Below, piece after piece: positions 53,177 through 61,397 of a DNA stretch of 64,000 nucleotides (within the stretch, counting starts at the first letter, position 1; every line of letters starts with the position of its first letter). Made by a program: the position numbers and the translations under genes. This DNA is from Flavobacteriaceae bacterium NBU2977 (GTDB taxonomy: Bacteria > Bacteroidota > Bacteroidia > Flavobacteriales > Flavobacteriaceae), in the NCBI GenBank assembly GCA_019931105.1, contig JAIOUW010000001.1, positions 1,736,001-1,800,000 of the forward strand. The letters run 5' to 3'. A model generated the notes under the pieces. The model did not search any database. It was not told the origin of the DNA and was given only the letters and a program-made list of their open reading frames with translations.

Positions 53177-53848
53177 GTGGGAAGCAAGAACAAGCTAAAA
53201 CGGTTCAAAGAGAACGAATCTTTTCAAAATGTTATACAGCCCAGACGGTCAGATATCGAATCTGGTGCGTCGGGCCTGAAGGGAAATTGGGCAAAGTATT
53301 TTAAGAACGATAAGCCTATCGTTCTTGAATTGGGCTGTGGCAAAGGCGAATACACCATCGGATTGGCAAGATCAAACCCTTACAGAAATTATATTGGGGT
53401 CGATATTAAGGGGGCACGGCTATGGCGGGGCGCGAAAACTGCGCATGAAGAAAAACTTGCCAATGTTGCCTTTCTTCGAACGCAGATAGAACTGATCGAC
53501 CAACTTTTCGATAAAAATGAGGTTTCTGAAATCTGGATAACCTTTCCCGACCCCCAGATCAAATACAAGAGAACCAAACATCGAATGACCAATGCCGGTT
53601 TTTTGGAAAAATACCGAAAAATCTTAAAACCCAACGGACTCATACATCTGAAGACCGATAGTGAATTCATGCACGGATATACTTTGGGATTACTCCATGG
53701 GCTTGGACTCGAAGTGGTCTATGCGAATCATGACGTCTACAAAAATGAAGGAAGCCCCAAAGAAGTGCTCGACATACAGACATTCTACGAAAAACAGTAT
53801 CTTGAAAAGGGAAAACCCATTACATACATCCAATTCAGGATTAACTGA
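53177..53848 (+). CDS. trmB: tRNA (guanine-N7)-methyltransferase
   Basis: The 223-residue product begins at GTG with GSKNKLKRFKENESF, the common flavobacterial TrmB start. It carries the SAM motif LELGCGKGEYTIGLA, the linker IGVDIKGARLWRGAKTA and the catalytic WITFPDPQIKYKRTKHRM. It makes m7G46 in tRNA variable loops. A longer frame from a TTG at 53159 overlaps the promoter and is rejected. The LysE gene follows 3 bp later. Confidence 0.95.
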   Translation: MGSKNKLKRFKENESFQNVIQPRRSDIESGASGLKGNWAKYFKNDKPIVLELGCGKGEYTIGLARSNPYRNYIGVDIKGARLWRGAKTAHEEKLANVAFLRTQIELIDQLFDKNEVSEIWITFPDPQIKYKRTKHRMTNAGFLEKYRKILKPNGLIHLKTDSEFMHGYTLGLLHGLGLEVVYANHDVYKNEGSPKEVLDIQTFYEKQYLEKGKPITYIQFRIN

Positions 53849-53851
53849 TAT

Positions 53852-54481
53852 ATGGAACATTTATTGATCCTATTCTTTGCCACTTTTTCGGCGGCCTTTA
53901 TGGCTACGGTCCCACCGGGGTTGTTGAACATGAACGCGGCCAAGATCAGTGTGGATAAAGGAAAACTGAACGGTGTCGTTTTCAGTCTTGGGGTTTCGTC
54001 GATGATCATGATCCAATCGACCATAGCGGTCTACATCTCAAAATTCTTGTACAAAAATCCGGAGGTAATCGATTGGCTGTTGAAGATTGCTCTGGGCGTG
54101 TTCGCTTTCTTTGCGATATACTTTTTTGTGGCCGCGAAAAAGAACAGGGTCAAATCGCCCAAAAAAGTAGCGGTAAGCAAAAGGAACAGTTTTTACAAAG
54201 GGTTTCTGTTGGCGGCGGTAAACTTATTGACAATTCCTTATTACAGTGGGTTGAACGCCATGTGGAACGCTTCCGGGTGGATTAAGTTCGAGGCCACCGA
54301 TATTCTTACCTTTATTCTGGCGGCTGGCCTGGGAACCTTTTCGGTGCTTTATCTTTACGTGTTTTATTTCAATAAATTGGAAACCAAAACGAATCGTTTT
54401 TCAAAGAACAGTAATTATATTTTAAGTGCTTTGATGGTGCTGCTGCTTGTCATTACCATTATTCGAATATTTTACAAATGA
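53852..54481 (+). CDS. LysE-family amino acid exporter
   Basis: The 209-residue membrane protein has six hydrophobic helices and the LysE/RhtB start FFATFSAAFMATVPPGLLNMNAAK. It should export an amino acid or related metabolite. It sits between trmB (3-bp gap) and the alkyltransferase-like gene, whose start overlaps its stop (ATGA), so the three form an operon of unrelated functions. Confidence 0.9.
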   Translation: MEHLLILFFATFSAAFMATVPPGLLNMNAAKISVDKGKLNGVVFSLGVSSMIMIQSTIAVYISKFLYKNPEVIDWLLKIALGVFAFFAIYFFVAAKKNRVKSPKKVAVSKRNSFYKGFLLAAVNLLTIPYYSGLNAMWNASGWIKFEATDILTFILAAGLGTFSVLYLYVFYFNKLETKTNRFSKNSNYILSALMVLLLVITIIRIFYK

Positions 54482-54816
54482 AAAACACCGATAACAAAAA
54501 CTTTTTTGAAAAAGTATACAATGTGGCAAAATTGATTCCCTATGGTCGGGTTACTTCGTACGGGGCCATCGCCAAATATTTGGGAACCGCCCGAAGCGCC
54601 AGAATGGTGGGTTGGGCAATGAACGGTGCCGGTAATATGGAAGAGATACCTGCCCATCGTGTTGTCAATAGAGTTGGCCTTTTGACGGGCAAACACCATT
54701 TTGACGGTTCTAATTTGATGCAACAATTATTGGAGAGTGAGGGTTTAAAGGTCGTTGACAATCAAATAGTCGATTTTGAAAAATACTTTTGGGATCCCTT
54801 TAAAGAGCTTGGCTAA
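54478..54816 (+). CDS. Alkyltransferase-like protein (ATL)
   Basis: The 112-residue protein has the DNA-binding fold of O6-alkylguanine transferases (IPYGRVTSYGAIAKYLG and MVGWAMNGAG), but the active-site motif PCHR reads PAHR (Ala59 in EEIPAHRVVNR), so it cannot accept alkyl groups. Such ATL proteins bind O6-alkylguanine and hand it to nucleotide excision repair; Thermus has a similar Ala form. It is translationally coupled to the LysE gene. Confidence 0.93.
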   Translation: MKNTDNKNFFEKVYNVAKLIPYGRVTSYGAIAKYLGTARSARMVGWAMNGAGNMEEIPAHRVVNRVGLLTGKHHFDGSNLMQQLLESEGLKVVDNQIVDFEKYFWDPFKELG

Positions 54817-54852
54817 AATCGATTTTAAACTTTTAAAACCTGCGGGGTTCTT

Positions 54853-56199
54853 TTATTCAAAACTAAGAGTGAAAACAGTATACTCATTTGAGCTTACCTG
54901 TATTGTGCCTCCGTGCAAATGCATGATCTGCTTTGAAAGACTTAGGCCGATTCCCGTGCCTGTGTCCTTGGTGGTAAAAAAAGGAACGAAGATTTCTTCG
55001 ATTACATCCGCCGGTATTCCGGGGCCATTGTCGATAACTTGAATGTATTTTGTGCCGTTTGCAGTGCTTCCAGCTGCCATTTTGATCTTTCCATTTTCTT
55101 GACCCTGTAAAGATTGCAGCGCATTTTTGCAGAGGTTGATCAATATCTGTGAAACCTGTTTCTCGTCCAAATAGAGTTCAAGTTCCTCGGGATCCGATAC
55201 TACTGAGAATTCAACATGTTGCTGGTCATTTTCTTGGCTCATCAGCACCTTCACCTTTTCTAATAACCGTTGGGCGTTGATAAGGCTTTTATCGGGTTTG
55301 GGCAAACTTAAGAAGCTCCTGTACGACTGTACGAAATCCATGAGATTTCCCCCTTGTTCTTTTATAACTTCTAGTCCTTTGACCGTATTTGAAATGTGAT
55401 TTTCGTTAAAATCCTTTAATGGTACAAGCCCCTGATTGGTCTTGTAATATTTAAGTATGGATTCTGAAATCGAGGTTATCGGGGTAATCGTATTCATAAT
55501 TTCATGGGTGAGAACACGGATCAGTTTTACCCATGAATCGGTTTCCTTTTCGTCAAGTTCTTTGTGTATATCTTGCACAACGACCAATAATAGTTCCCTT
55601 CCTTCTGAAGAGATCGAAGTCGATTTGAGCGCCAATTGTTTTTTTTCCCTTTCATTGATGAGCTGTACCAATTTTCGTTCGAATGGTTTTAGCTCTTCGA
55701 AAAGTTCATACAGTTTTTGGTCAACTTGAGAAAGTTGTTTGATATGGTTCAGAGGGGTATAGTCAAATAGTTTTTCAATGGTGGGGTTGGCAAAGAGAAT
55801 ATGGCCTTTCTCGTTTATCGTTAAAATACCGATATCGGCCTGTTTTATTATTTCTTGATAATATTGTTCTTGGGCTTGTTTTTTTAAATGGATTTCCTGT
55901 ATCATCTCATTGAGCATATTGAGACTGTGATTGAGCTCTTCCAGAGATTTTACCGTGAGTTTTTCAGGAAATCGTAAGGTAAAATCCTCGTTTTTTATGG
56001 CATCGAAAAAATAGGCGATCTTTCGATTGGTCTGATTTACATAATGGATCAACAAAGAAGTCAAGAGGATCAATACGAACAAGGCCAGCCCGGCAAGTAT
56101 ATATTGTTCTCTAAAAAAGAAATAGCCTACGCCAAGTGCCGCCAGTGCAATGAATATGATGCGAAATACAAGTTGTAGATAAATATGTCTACTTACCAT
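54853..56199 (-). CDS. NtrB-like sensor histidine kinase with PAS domain
   Basis: The 448-residue kinase has two membrane helices (about 10-28 and 34-52) with hardly any external loop, a HAMP-like stretch, a PAS domain (ADIGILTINEKGHILFANPTIE), HisKA with RVLTHEIMNTITPITSI and HATPase_c (NLCKNALQSL, DNGPGIP, GTGIGLSLS). It lies 90 bp downstream of a sigma-54 activator and should be its kinase. Signals probably come from membrane or envelope state. Confidence 0.94.
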   Translation of the reverse strand: MVSRHIYLQLVFRIIFIALAALGVGYFFFREQYILAGLALFVLILLTSLLIHYVNQTNRKIAYFFDAIKNEDFTLRFPEKLTVKSLEELNHSLNMLNEMIQEIHLKKQAQEQYYQEIIKQADIGILTINEKGHILFANPTIEKLFDYTPLNHIKQLSQVDQKLYELFEELKPFERKLVQLINEREKKQLALKSTSISSEGRELLLVVVQDIHKELDEKETDSWVKLIRVLTHEIMNTITPITSISESILKYYKTNQGLVPLKDFNENHISNTVKGLEVIKEQGGNLMDFVQSYRSFLSLPKPDKSLINAQRLLEKVKVLMSQENDQQHVEFSVVSDPEELELYLDEKQVSQILINLCKNALQSLQGQENGKIKMAAGSTANGTKYIQVIDNGPGIPADVIEEIFVPFFTTKDTGTGIGLSLSKQIMHLHGGTIQVSSNEYTVFTLSFE

Positions 56200-56289
56200 A
56201 TTTTTAAAGTTCTACCTAAAAGAATGTTTTTATGAATTTTGGTTTTTGAAAGGGGGCCAAATAAAGAAAATACTTTTTTGAACATTCGA

Positions 56290-57654
56290 CTATTTCCCCT
56301 TTTTTTTGATTTTATTGTATAAGGTCTGCCTTGAAATACCTAGCTGTTCCGCTGCGGCACTATAGTTTCCGTCATTTTGGTCAAGGGCGTTCGAGATCAT
56401 CTGCGCTTCCATTTCTTCCAAGGTTATCATATTTTTTTCCGCCGATGGCATGTATTTAGTGTTCAACATAAAGTCGGTCGATTTCAGAACGTTCCCCTCA
56501 GAAAGAATTACCGCTCTTTCAATAGTATGTAGGAGCTCACGAACGTTTCCCGGCCACTGATAGGCCATTAGTTTTTCTTGTGCGGCCTGATTGATTTTTA
56601 GTCCTGGTTTACCGTATTTGTGGCTAAACTTGTTCAAATAGAAATCGGCCAAAACGAGAATATCGTTTTCTCTTTCCCGTAATGGGGGTACCTCTACCGA
56701 AATGGTATTGATACGGTACAAGAGATCTTCCCTAAAAAGTCCGTCAGTAACCATTTTATCCAAATTTTCGTTGGTAGCGCAGATCAAACGAATATCGACC
56801 GGAATCGACTTGTTCGAACCTACCCGTACTACGGCCTTGTTCTGTATGGCCGATAATAGCTTGGCCTGTGTTTGTAGTGATAGATTGCCAATTTCATCTA
56901 AAAACAAGGTGCCGCCGTTGGCCGCTTCGAATTTGCCGGCCCTATCTTCTTTGGCATCTGTAAATGCCCCTTTTAAATGACCGAACAATTCGCTCTCGAA
57001 AAGATTCTCAGAGATCGAGCCCATATCAACGGCAATAAACACTTCGTTCTTTCGAACTGAGAGCCCGTGCAATTCTCTTGCGATCAGTTCTTTTCCCGTT
57101 CCGTTTTCACCCGTGACCAATACGTTGACATCGGTTTTGGCCACTTTGCCTACCAATTTGAGCACGGCATCGAGTGCTTTTGAATTTCCTATGATATGGT
57201 TTTTGCCCTGATTGATTACCTGCTTTAGGTTATTTTCTTTTTGTTTAAGGGTGTTTATTTCTTTGCGCGATTTACGTAGTTCATAGGCCGATTTCACGGT
57301 CGCCAATAATTTGTCATTGTTCCATGGTTTCAGCACAAAATCGGCCGCCCCTTCTTTCAAGGCCTTTACGGCAAGATCTACCGCTCCATACGCGGTCATC
57401 ATGACTACAGAGGTTTGAGGAGACTTTTTTTGGATTTCCCTCAGCCAAAAAAGGCCTTCGTTACCTGTATTGACACCTGCAGAAAAGTTCATGTCAAGCA
57501 TTACGATATCGAAATCGACCAAATTGGGAAAAGAAGTGATTTGGTTCGGATTGAATATTGTCTTGACCGTTTTGTATTCGAATTGTAATAAGATTTCCAA
57601 AGCACTAAGTACACTCTTATTATCATCTATGACAAGAATTTTTGCATCTACCAT
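56290..57654 (-). CDS. NtrC-family sigma-54-dependent response regulator
   Basis: The 454-residue activator has a receiver (Asp54 in IVMLDMNFS, Lys109 in LKPWNN), an AAA+ domain (Walker A GENGTGKE 182-189; Walker B GGTLFLDEIG) and a Fis-type HTH at the C terminus (AAAEQLGISRQTLYNKIKKK). The sigma-54-contact loop, usually GAFTGA, reads GAFTDA (229-234); this variant occurs in other activators, so function is probably kept. It is divergent from the TolC-HlyD-MacB export operon, whose upstream region holds a sigma-54-like promoter and palindromic sites. Confidence 0.95.
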   Translation of the reverse strand: MVDAKILVIDDNKSVLSALEILLQFEYKTVKTIFNPNQITSFPNLVDFDIVMLDMNFSAGVNTGNEGLFWLREIQKKSPQTSVVMMTAYGAVDLAVKALKEGAADFVLKPWNNDKLLATVKSAYELRKSRKEINTLKQKENNLKQVINQGKNHIIGNSKALDAVLKLVGKVAKTDVNVLVTGENGTGKELIARELHGLSVRKNEVFIAVDMGSISENLFESELFGHLKGAFTDAKEDRAGKFEAANGGTLFLDEIGNLSLQTQAKLLSAIQNKAVVRVGSNKSIPVDIRLICATNENLDKMVTDGLFREDLLYRINTISVEVPPLRERENDILVLADFYLNKFSHKYGKPGLKINQAAQEKLMAYQWPGNVRELLHTIERAVILSEGNVLKSTDFMLNTKYMPSAEKNMITLEEMEAQMISNALDQNDGNYSAAAEQLGISRQTLYNKIKKKGK

Positions 57655-57722
57655 ACCAGCGTATTGTTGTCTATAGCTTCACCAAAAAACATTCCATTCG
57701 ACTCCAGATTTTTTTGATTGAA

Positions 57723-57811
57723 TGTCAATGGCCCAATTCGTGGGGTTTTAAAAGCTTTTAAAGCTACGATTTGAAAATGACAAAATTTTGAAAGTGTCAA
57801 TATTTTTGACA
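57723..57811. promoter_or_regulatory. Upstream sites TGTCA/TGACA for the sigma-54 activator
   Basis: TGTCAA at 57723-57728, TGACA at 57778-57782 and a palindrome TGTCAA-N5-TTGACA at 57795-57811 lie in the 284-bp divergent region, roughly 100-190 bp upstream of the candidate sigma-54 promoter. This is where enhancer sites of an NtrC-type protein normally lie. The assignment is inference. Confidence 0.5.
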
Positions 57812-57896
57812 GCGTGTGTATAACTATTTTACAGTATATTCTTTATTGTTTATTGCTTATTTATATAAAAAACTGATAATCAGATATATGCATTTA

Positions 57897-57912
57897 TGGC
57901 ACAAGACTGGTT
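57897..57912 (+). promoter_or_regulatory. Candidate sigma-54 (-24/-12) promoter of the export operon
   Basis: TGGCAC-N5-TGGTT has a perfect -24 block and a partial -12 block (TTGC expected), 26 bp ahead of the tolC start. A second TGGCAT at 57920 is weaker. Confidence 0.4.
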
Positions 57913-57937
57913 ATGTATGTGGCATACTATTTAGAAT

Positions 57938-59284
57938 ATGAACTTTAAATCTTCATTACGGCTTTTTTTATTTCTCTTGATAGGGGCAAGCACCTTTGCT
58001 CAAGAGAAGTGGACTTTAGATGAGTGCGTGGCCTACGCACTTGGGCATAATTTGCAACTAAATGATTTGAGATATAGTGCAGATTCGAGCAAAGAAACTT
58101 ACAAACAGTCAATACGAAATCTACTGCCGGGTGTAGAGGCCTCATCAAGTTATACGATTAATTACGGAAGAAGTACAGACCCCTTTACCAATGATGTCGT
58201 TACGACCGACTTCTTTTCGAACAATTATTCATTGAACTCCTCTATCGATTTGTTCCAGGGTTTTCAAAAGATAAATTCGATAAAGGCCTCCAAATTTTTG
58301 TATAAAGCGGCCCAGAACGAGACCTTGCACGAAAAGTATCTTTTGGCGTTTCGTGTTATGCAGGCTTTTTATGATATCGAGTTTTATAAAGGATTGGTCG
58401 CCATTTCAAGGGAGCAGCTCAATGTCTCACAGACGAACTACGACTTGGTCGATAAGCAAATCGAACTAGGGCTCAAGGCCGGAGCCGATTTATTCGAAGC
58501 AGAATCATTGTTGTTGACCGATAAATTGAATGTTACGCAGAGCGAGAACCAGTTGATGGCGGCAAAATTACAGCTCATTCAAGAAATGAACCTGGAGAAT
58601 ACGAGCGATATCGATATTCAAACACGTATCGATTCGAAATTGACCGAAGAAGCTGCTCCAGAAATACATTCCGATTCGATCTATTCTACCGCAAGGGAGT
58701 TTATTCCACTGATAAAGGCCCATGAATTGCGCGCACGGGCCGCCAAGAAACAAGTAGCAATAGCCCGGGGAAGGCTTTATCCATCACTTTCACTTTTTGC
58801 GGGAATAGGAACGGGCTATTTTGAAACCACCCGTGACTCTTTGGCCAATACCCTGCCCTTTCGCGAGCAGTTCAGAGACAATACGTCACGTTATGTCGGG
58901 GTCAATTTGAACATACCCATAAGCTATGGTTGGTCTTTGCGAAGTCGTGTAAAACAGGCAAAAATAGAACGCTCAAGGGCCGAAAACAATTTGAAGATTC
59001 AAGAGCAAGAGCTTTTTCAGACAATCGAACAGTTGGTGCAAGCCTACAATGCACTTGGGGTTGAGTATAATCAGAGCACAAAAAAAATGGAATCGCAGCG
59101 TATGGCTTTTTCCATTGCCCAAAAACGATATGAAAAGGGAATGATCAATGCCATAGAATTGTTCACGGCAAAGAATCTTTTTGCAAGTGCCCAAAACGAG
59201 AATTTACAGGTAAGGTTAAGATTGGAGATCAACAAAAGCACCTTGGATTTTTACAGCGGCCTTCCGGTATTTAATATAAACTAG
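57938..59284 (+). CDS. TolC-family outer-membrane channel (second copy)
   Basis: The 448-residue protein has a signal peptide (MNFKSSLRLFLFLLIGASTFAQ) and the outer-membrane efflux protein repeats (WTLDECVAYALGHNLQLNDL at the start, typical of the Bacteroidota TolC group; later KRYEKGMINAIELFTAKNLF). It is first in the operon TolC-HlyD-ABC-permease, which resembles a MacAB-TolC macrolide, peptide or stress exporter. It is not closely alike to the channel at 25.5 kb. Confidence 0.92.
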   Translation: MNFKSSLRLFLFLLIGASTFAQEKWTLDECVAYALGHNLQLNDLRYSADSSKETYKQSIRNLLPGVEASSSYTINYGRSTDPFTNDVVTTDFFSNNYSLNSSIDLFQGFQKINSIKASKFLYKAAQNETLHEKYLLAFRVMQAFYDIEFYKGLVAISREQLNVSQTNYDLVDKQIELGLKAGADLFEAESLLLTDKLNVTQSENQLMAAKLQLIQEMNLENTSDIDIQTRIDSKLTEEAAPEIHSDSIYSTAREFIPLIKAHELRARAAKKQVAIARGRLYPSLSLFAGIGTGYFETTRDSLANTLPFREQFRDNTSRYVGVNLNIPISYGWSLRSRVKQAKIERSRAENNLKIQEQELFQTIEQLVQAYNALGVEYNQSTKKMESQRMAFSIAQKRYEKGMINAIELFTAKNLFASAQNENLQVRLRLEINKSTLDFYSGLPVFNIN

Positions 59285-59295
59285 ACAGAATAGAA

Positions 59296-59322
59296 TGATT
59301 GCCGCTTTCGCGGAAATGACAA
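59296..59322. repeat. Short palindromic repeat between tolC and hlyD
   Basis: The core is ATTGCCGC-TTTC-GCGGAAAT followed by GAC: a hairpin with four GC pairs, one mismatch and three AT pairs. It resembles the dispersed bacterial repeat whose translations read like SFPRKRESR. It may act as an RNA processing or stability site between the two genes. Confidence 0.5.
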
Positions 59323-59336
59323 CAAAAGAATTAAAA

Positions 59337-60587
59337 ATGGACATACAATTAGAAAAGAAAAAAGGTTTAAGGCCCAAGCATTACGGTTACATTGCTCTCG
59401 GCCTATTGTTGCTGTTCTTGGCATATCAATTACTTTTCGTGACTTCGGTTTCCACTTTTCGAACAGAAAAGGATAAGCTATCCATAGCACAGGTCACACA
59501 GGGCAAGTTTGACGATTATATTACCATCAATGGCAATGTTGCGCCTATTGCAACGATATATATGGATGCCTACGAAGGCGGTAGGGTGAGCGAGAAATTG
59601 ATCGAAGAGGGGGCCACCGTAAAAAAGGGAGATATTATTTTGAAGCTTGAAAACATGAATTTGTACGAGCAGATCTTGGCCAGCGAAAGTAATCTTGCCC
59701 TAAAGCAAAATGACCTCCGTTCGACAAAATTGACGTTCGATCAGCGTCAAGTAGAGGGTAGAAAGTCTTTGGCGACCGCTAGTACCGACTTGCAGCGTTT
59801 GAAACGAAATTTCGAACAGAATCAGGCGCTTTATGACGATGAACTTATTTCAAAAGAAGAATACCTGAAATCAAAAGAAGATTATGAGCTTTCCCAAAAG
59901 CAATATGATATCATAAAACTGCAAACGGAAAACGATGACGAGCTTCGCAAGACCTCGTTGACGGGCTTGGATGCCGACCTTGCCCGCATGCAGAAAACCT
60001 TGGGCATGGTTTACCAACGCCTCGATCATTTGAACGTTAGGGCGCCGGCTGATGGTCAATTGGGCTTCTTGGACGCCGAAATAGGCCAAAGTATTTCCCA
60101 GGGTGAACGCATAGGTCAGATCAATGTGCTCACCGACTATAAGATAGAAGCAAGTATCGACGAACATTATATCGATCGGGTACAGCGTGATCTAACGGCC
60201 GTACTTGAGCGTAACGGAAATGAATTTCCATTGCGCTTACGTAAGGTTTATCCTGAGGTAAGAAACGGAAAGTTCAAGGTCGATTTGGTCTTTACCGAAG
60301 AGAAACCAGAGACCATTCGTACAGGTCAGAGCTATAACATCAAATTACAACTGGGCGAATCGAGCGAAGCCCTTTTATTGCCAAAAGGTAGTTTCTTTCA
60401 GAGTACTGGCGGCCAATGGATTTTCGTAGTTGGTCCCGATGGGAGTGAGGCGTTAAGGAGAAATATCCGGATAGGAAAGCAGAACTCCAGATATTATGAG
60501 GTACTAGAGGGACTGCAAGCGGGCGAAAATGTGATAACCAGTAATTACGATAGCTTCGGCGAGTCAGAGAAAATAGTGTTAAAATAG
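59337..60587 (+). CDS. HlyD/MacA-type periplasmic adaptor
   Basis: The 416-residue protein has one N-terminal membrane helix (YIALGLLLLFLAYQLLFV), a lipoyl half (GGRVSEKLIEEGATVKKGDIIL), a coiled-coil hairpin of about 120 residues, the second lipoyl half (RAPADGQLGFLDAEIGQ) and beta-barrel and membrane-proximal domains. It links the MacB-like proteins to TolC. The start at 59337 (MDIQLEKKKGLRPKHYG) is chosen; 59295 lies within the repeat. Confidence 0.93.
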   Translation: MDIQLEKKKGLRPKHYGYIALGLLLLFLAYQLLFVTSVSTFRTEKDKLSIAQVTQGKFDDYITINGNVAPIATIYMDAYEGGRVSEKLIEEGATVKKGDIILKLENMNLYEQILASESNLALKQNDLRSTKLTFDQRQVEGRKSLATASTDLQRLKRNFEQNQALYDDELISKEEYLKSKEDYELSQKQYDIIKLQTENDDELRKTSLTGLDADLARMQKTLGMVYQRLDHLNVRAPADGQLGFLDAEIGQSISQGERIGQINVLTDYKIEASIDEHYIDRVQRDLTAVLERNGNEFPLRLRKVYPEVRNGKFKVDLVFTEEKPETIRTGQSYNIKLQLGESSEALLLPKGSFFQSTGGQWIFVVGPDGSEALRRNIRIGKQNSRYYEVLEGLQAGENVITSNYDSFGESEKIVLK

Positions 60588-60653
60588 AATATAACTGTCA
60601 CCAAAACAGAATAGTGCAGTCTTTAATTATAACATGTTAAAAACAATCAAGAA

Positions 60654-61349
60654 ATGATACATATCCAAAATTTGAAAAAAAGTTTTAGAACGGAGGAGGT
60701 CGAGACCTTGGCATTGAACAATGTCAACCTAAAGGTCGAGGACGGAGAATTTGCCGCCATTATGGGCCCTTCGGGTTGTGGTAAATCTACCCTTCTCAAC
60801 ATCATCGGTATGCTCGATAATCCGACCGAGGGCAGCTACAAGTTTGCGGGCCATGAGGTCGGAGGGCTAAAAGAACGCCAGCGCACAGAGTTGCGTAAGG
60901 GAAACTTAGGTTTCGTCTTTCAAAGTTTTAACCTCATCGATGAACTTACCGTTTTTGAAAATGTCGAGCTTCCGTTGATCTATCTCAAGGAAAGTAAAAG
61001 CAGCCGTCGTGAAAAAGTCATGAAGGTTTTGGAACGGATGAAGATTGCGCATCGCGAAAAACATTTTCCCCACCAACTTTCCGGAGGTCAGCAACAGCGT
61101 GTAGCGATTGCCAGGGCGGTGGTTACCAATCCGAAACTGATCCTTGCCGATGAGCCGACAGGTAATCTGGACTCGAAAAACGGAATCGAGGTCATGAACC
61201 TGTTGACCGAATTGAACCAAGAAGGTACCACCATAGTAATGGTAACGCACTCTGATCGTGATTCACACTATGCGCATAGGGTCATCAACCTGTTCGATGG
61301 TCAGATAGTAACGGAAAGCCAGAATAGGGCTGTTGGGGCAATGATGTAA
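60654..61349 (+). CDS. MacB-type ABC transporter ATPase
   Basis: The 231-residue ATPase has all motifs intact: Walker A GPSGCGKST, Q-loop FVFQSFN, signature LSGGQQQRVAIARA, Walker B LILADEPTGNLDS and H-loop MVTHSD. It belongs to the LolD/MacB subfamily that powers FtsX-like permeases by mechanotransmission rather than moving substrate through the membrane. It works with the permease encoded 48 bp downstream. Confidence 0.96.
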   Translation: MIHIQNLKKSFRTEEVETLALNNVNLKVEDGEFAAIMGPSGCGKSTLLNIIGMLDNPTEGSYKFAGHEVGGLKERQRTELRKGNLGFVFQSFNLIDELTVFENVELPLIYLKESKSSRREKVMKVLERMKIAHREKHFPHQLSGGQQQRVAIARAVVTNPKLILADEPTGNLDSKNGIEVMNLLTELNQEGTTIVMVTHSDRDSHYAHRVINLFDGQIVTESQNRAVGAMM

Positions 61350-61397
61350 CAACATCGGGTTTATTCATCAATCATCAATCATCAAAAAGCGGGGACC

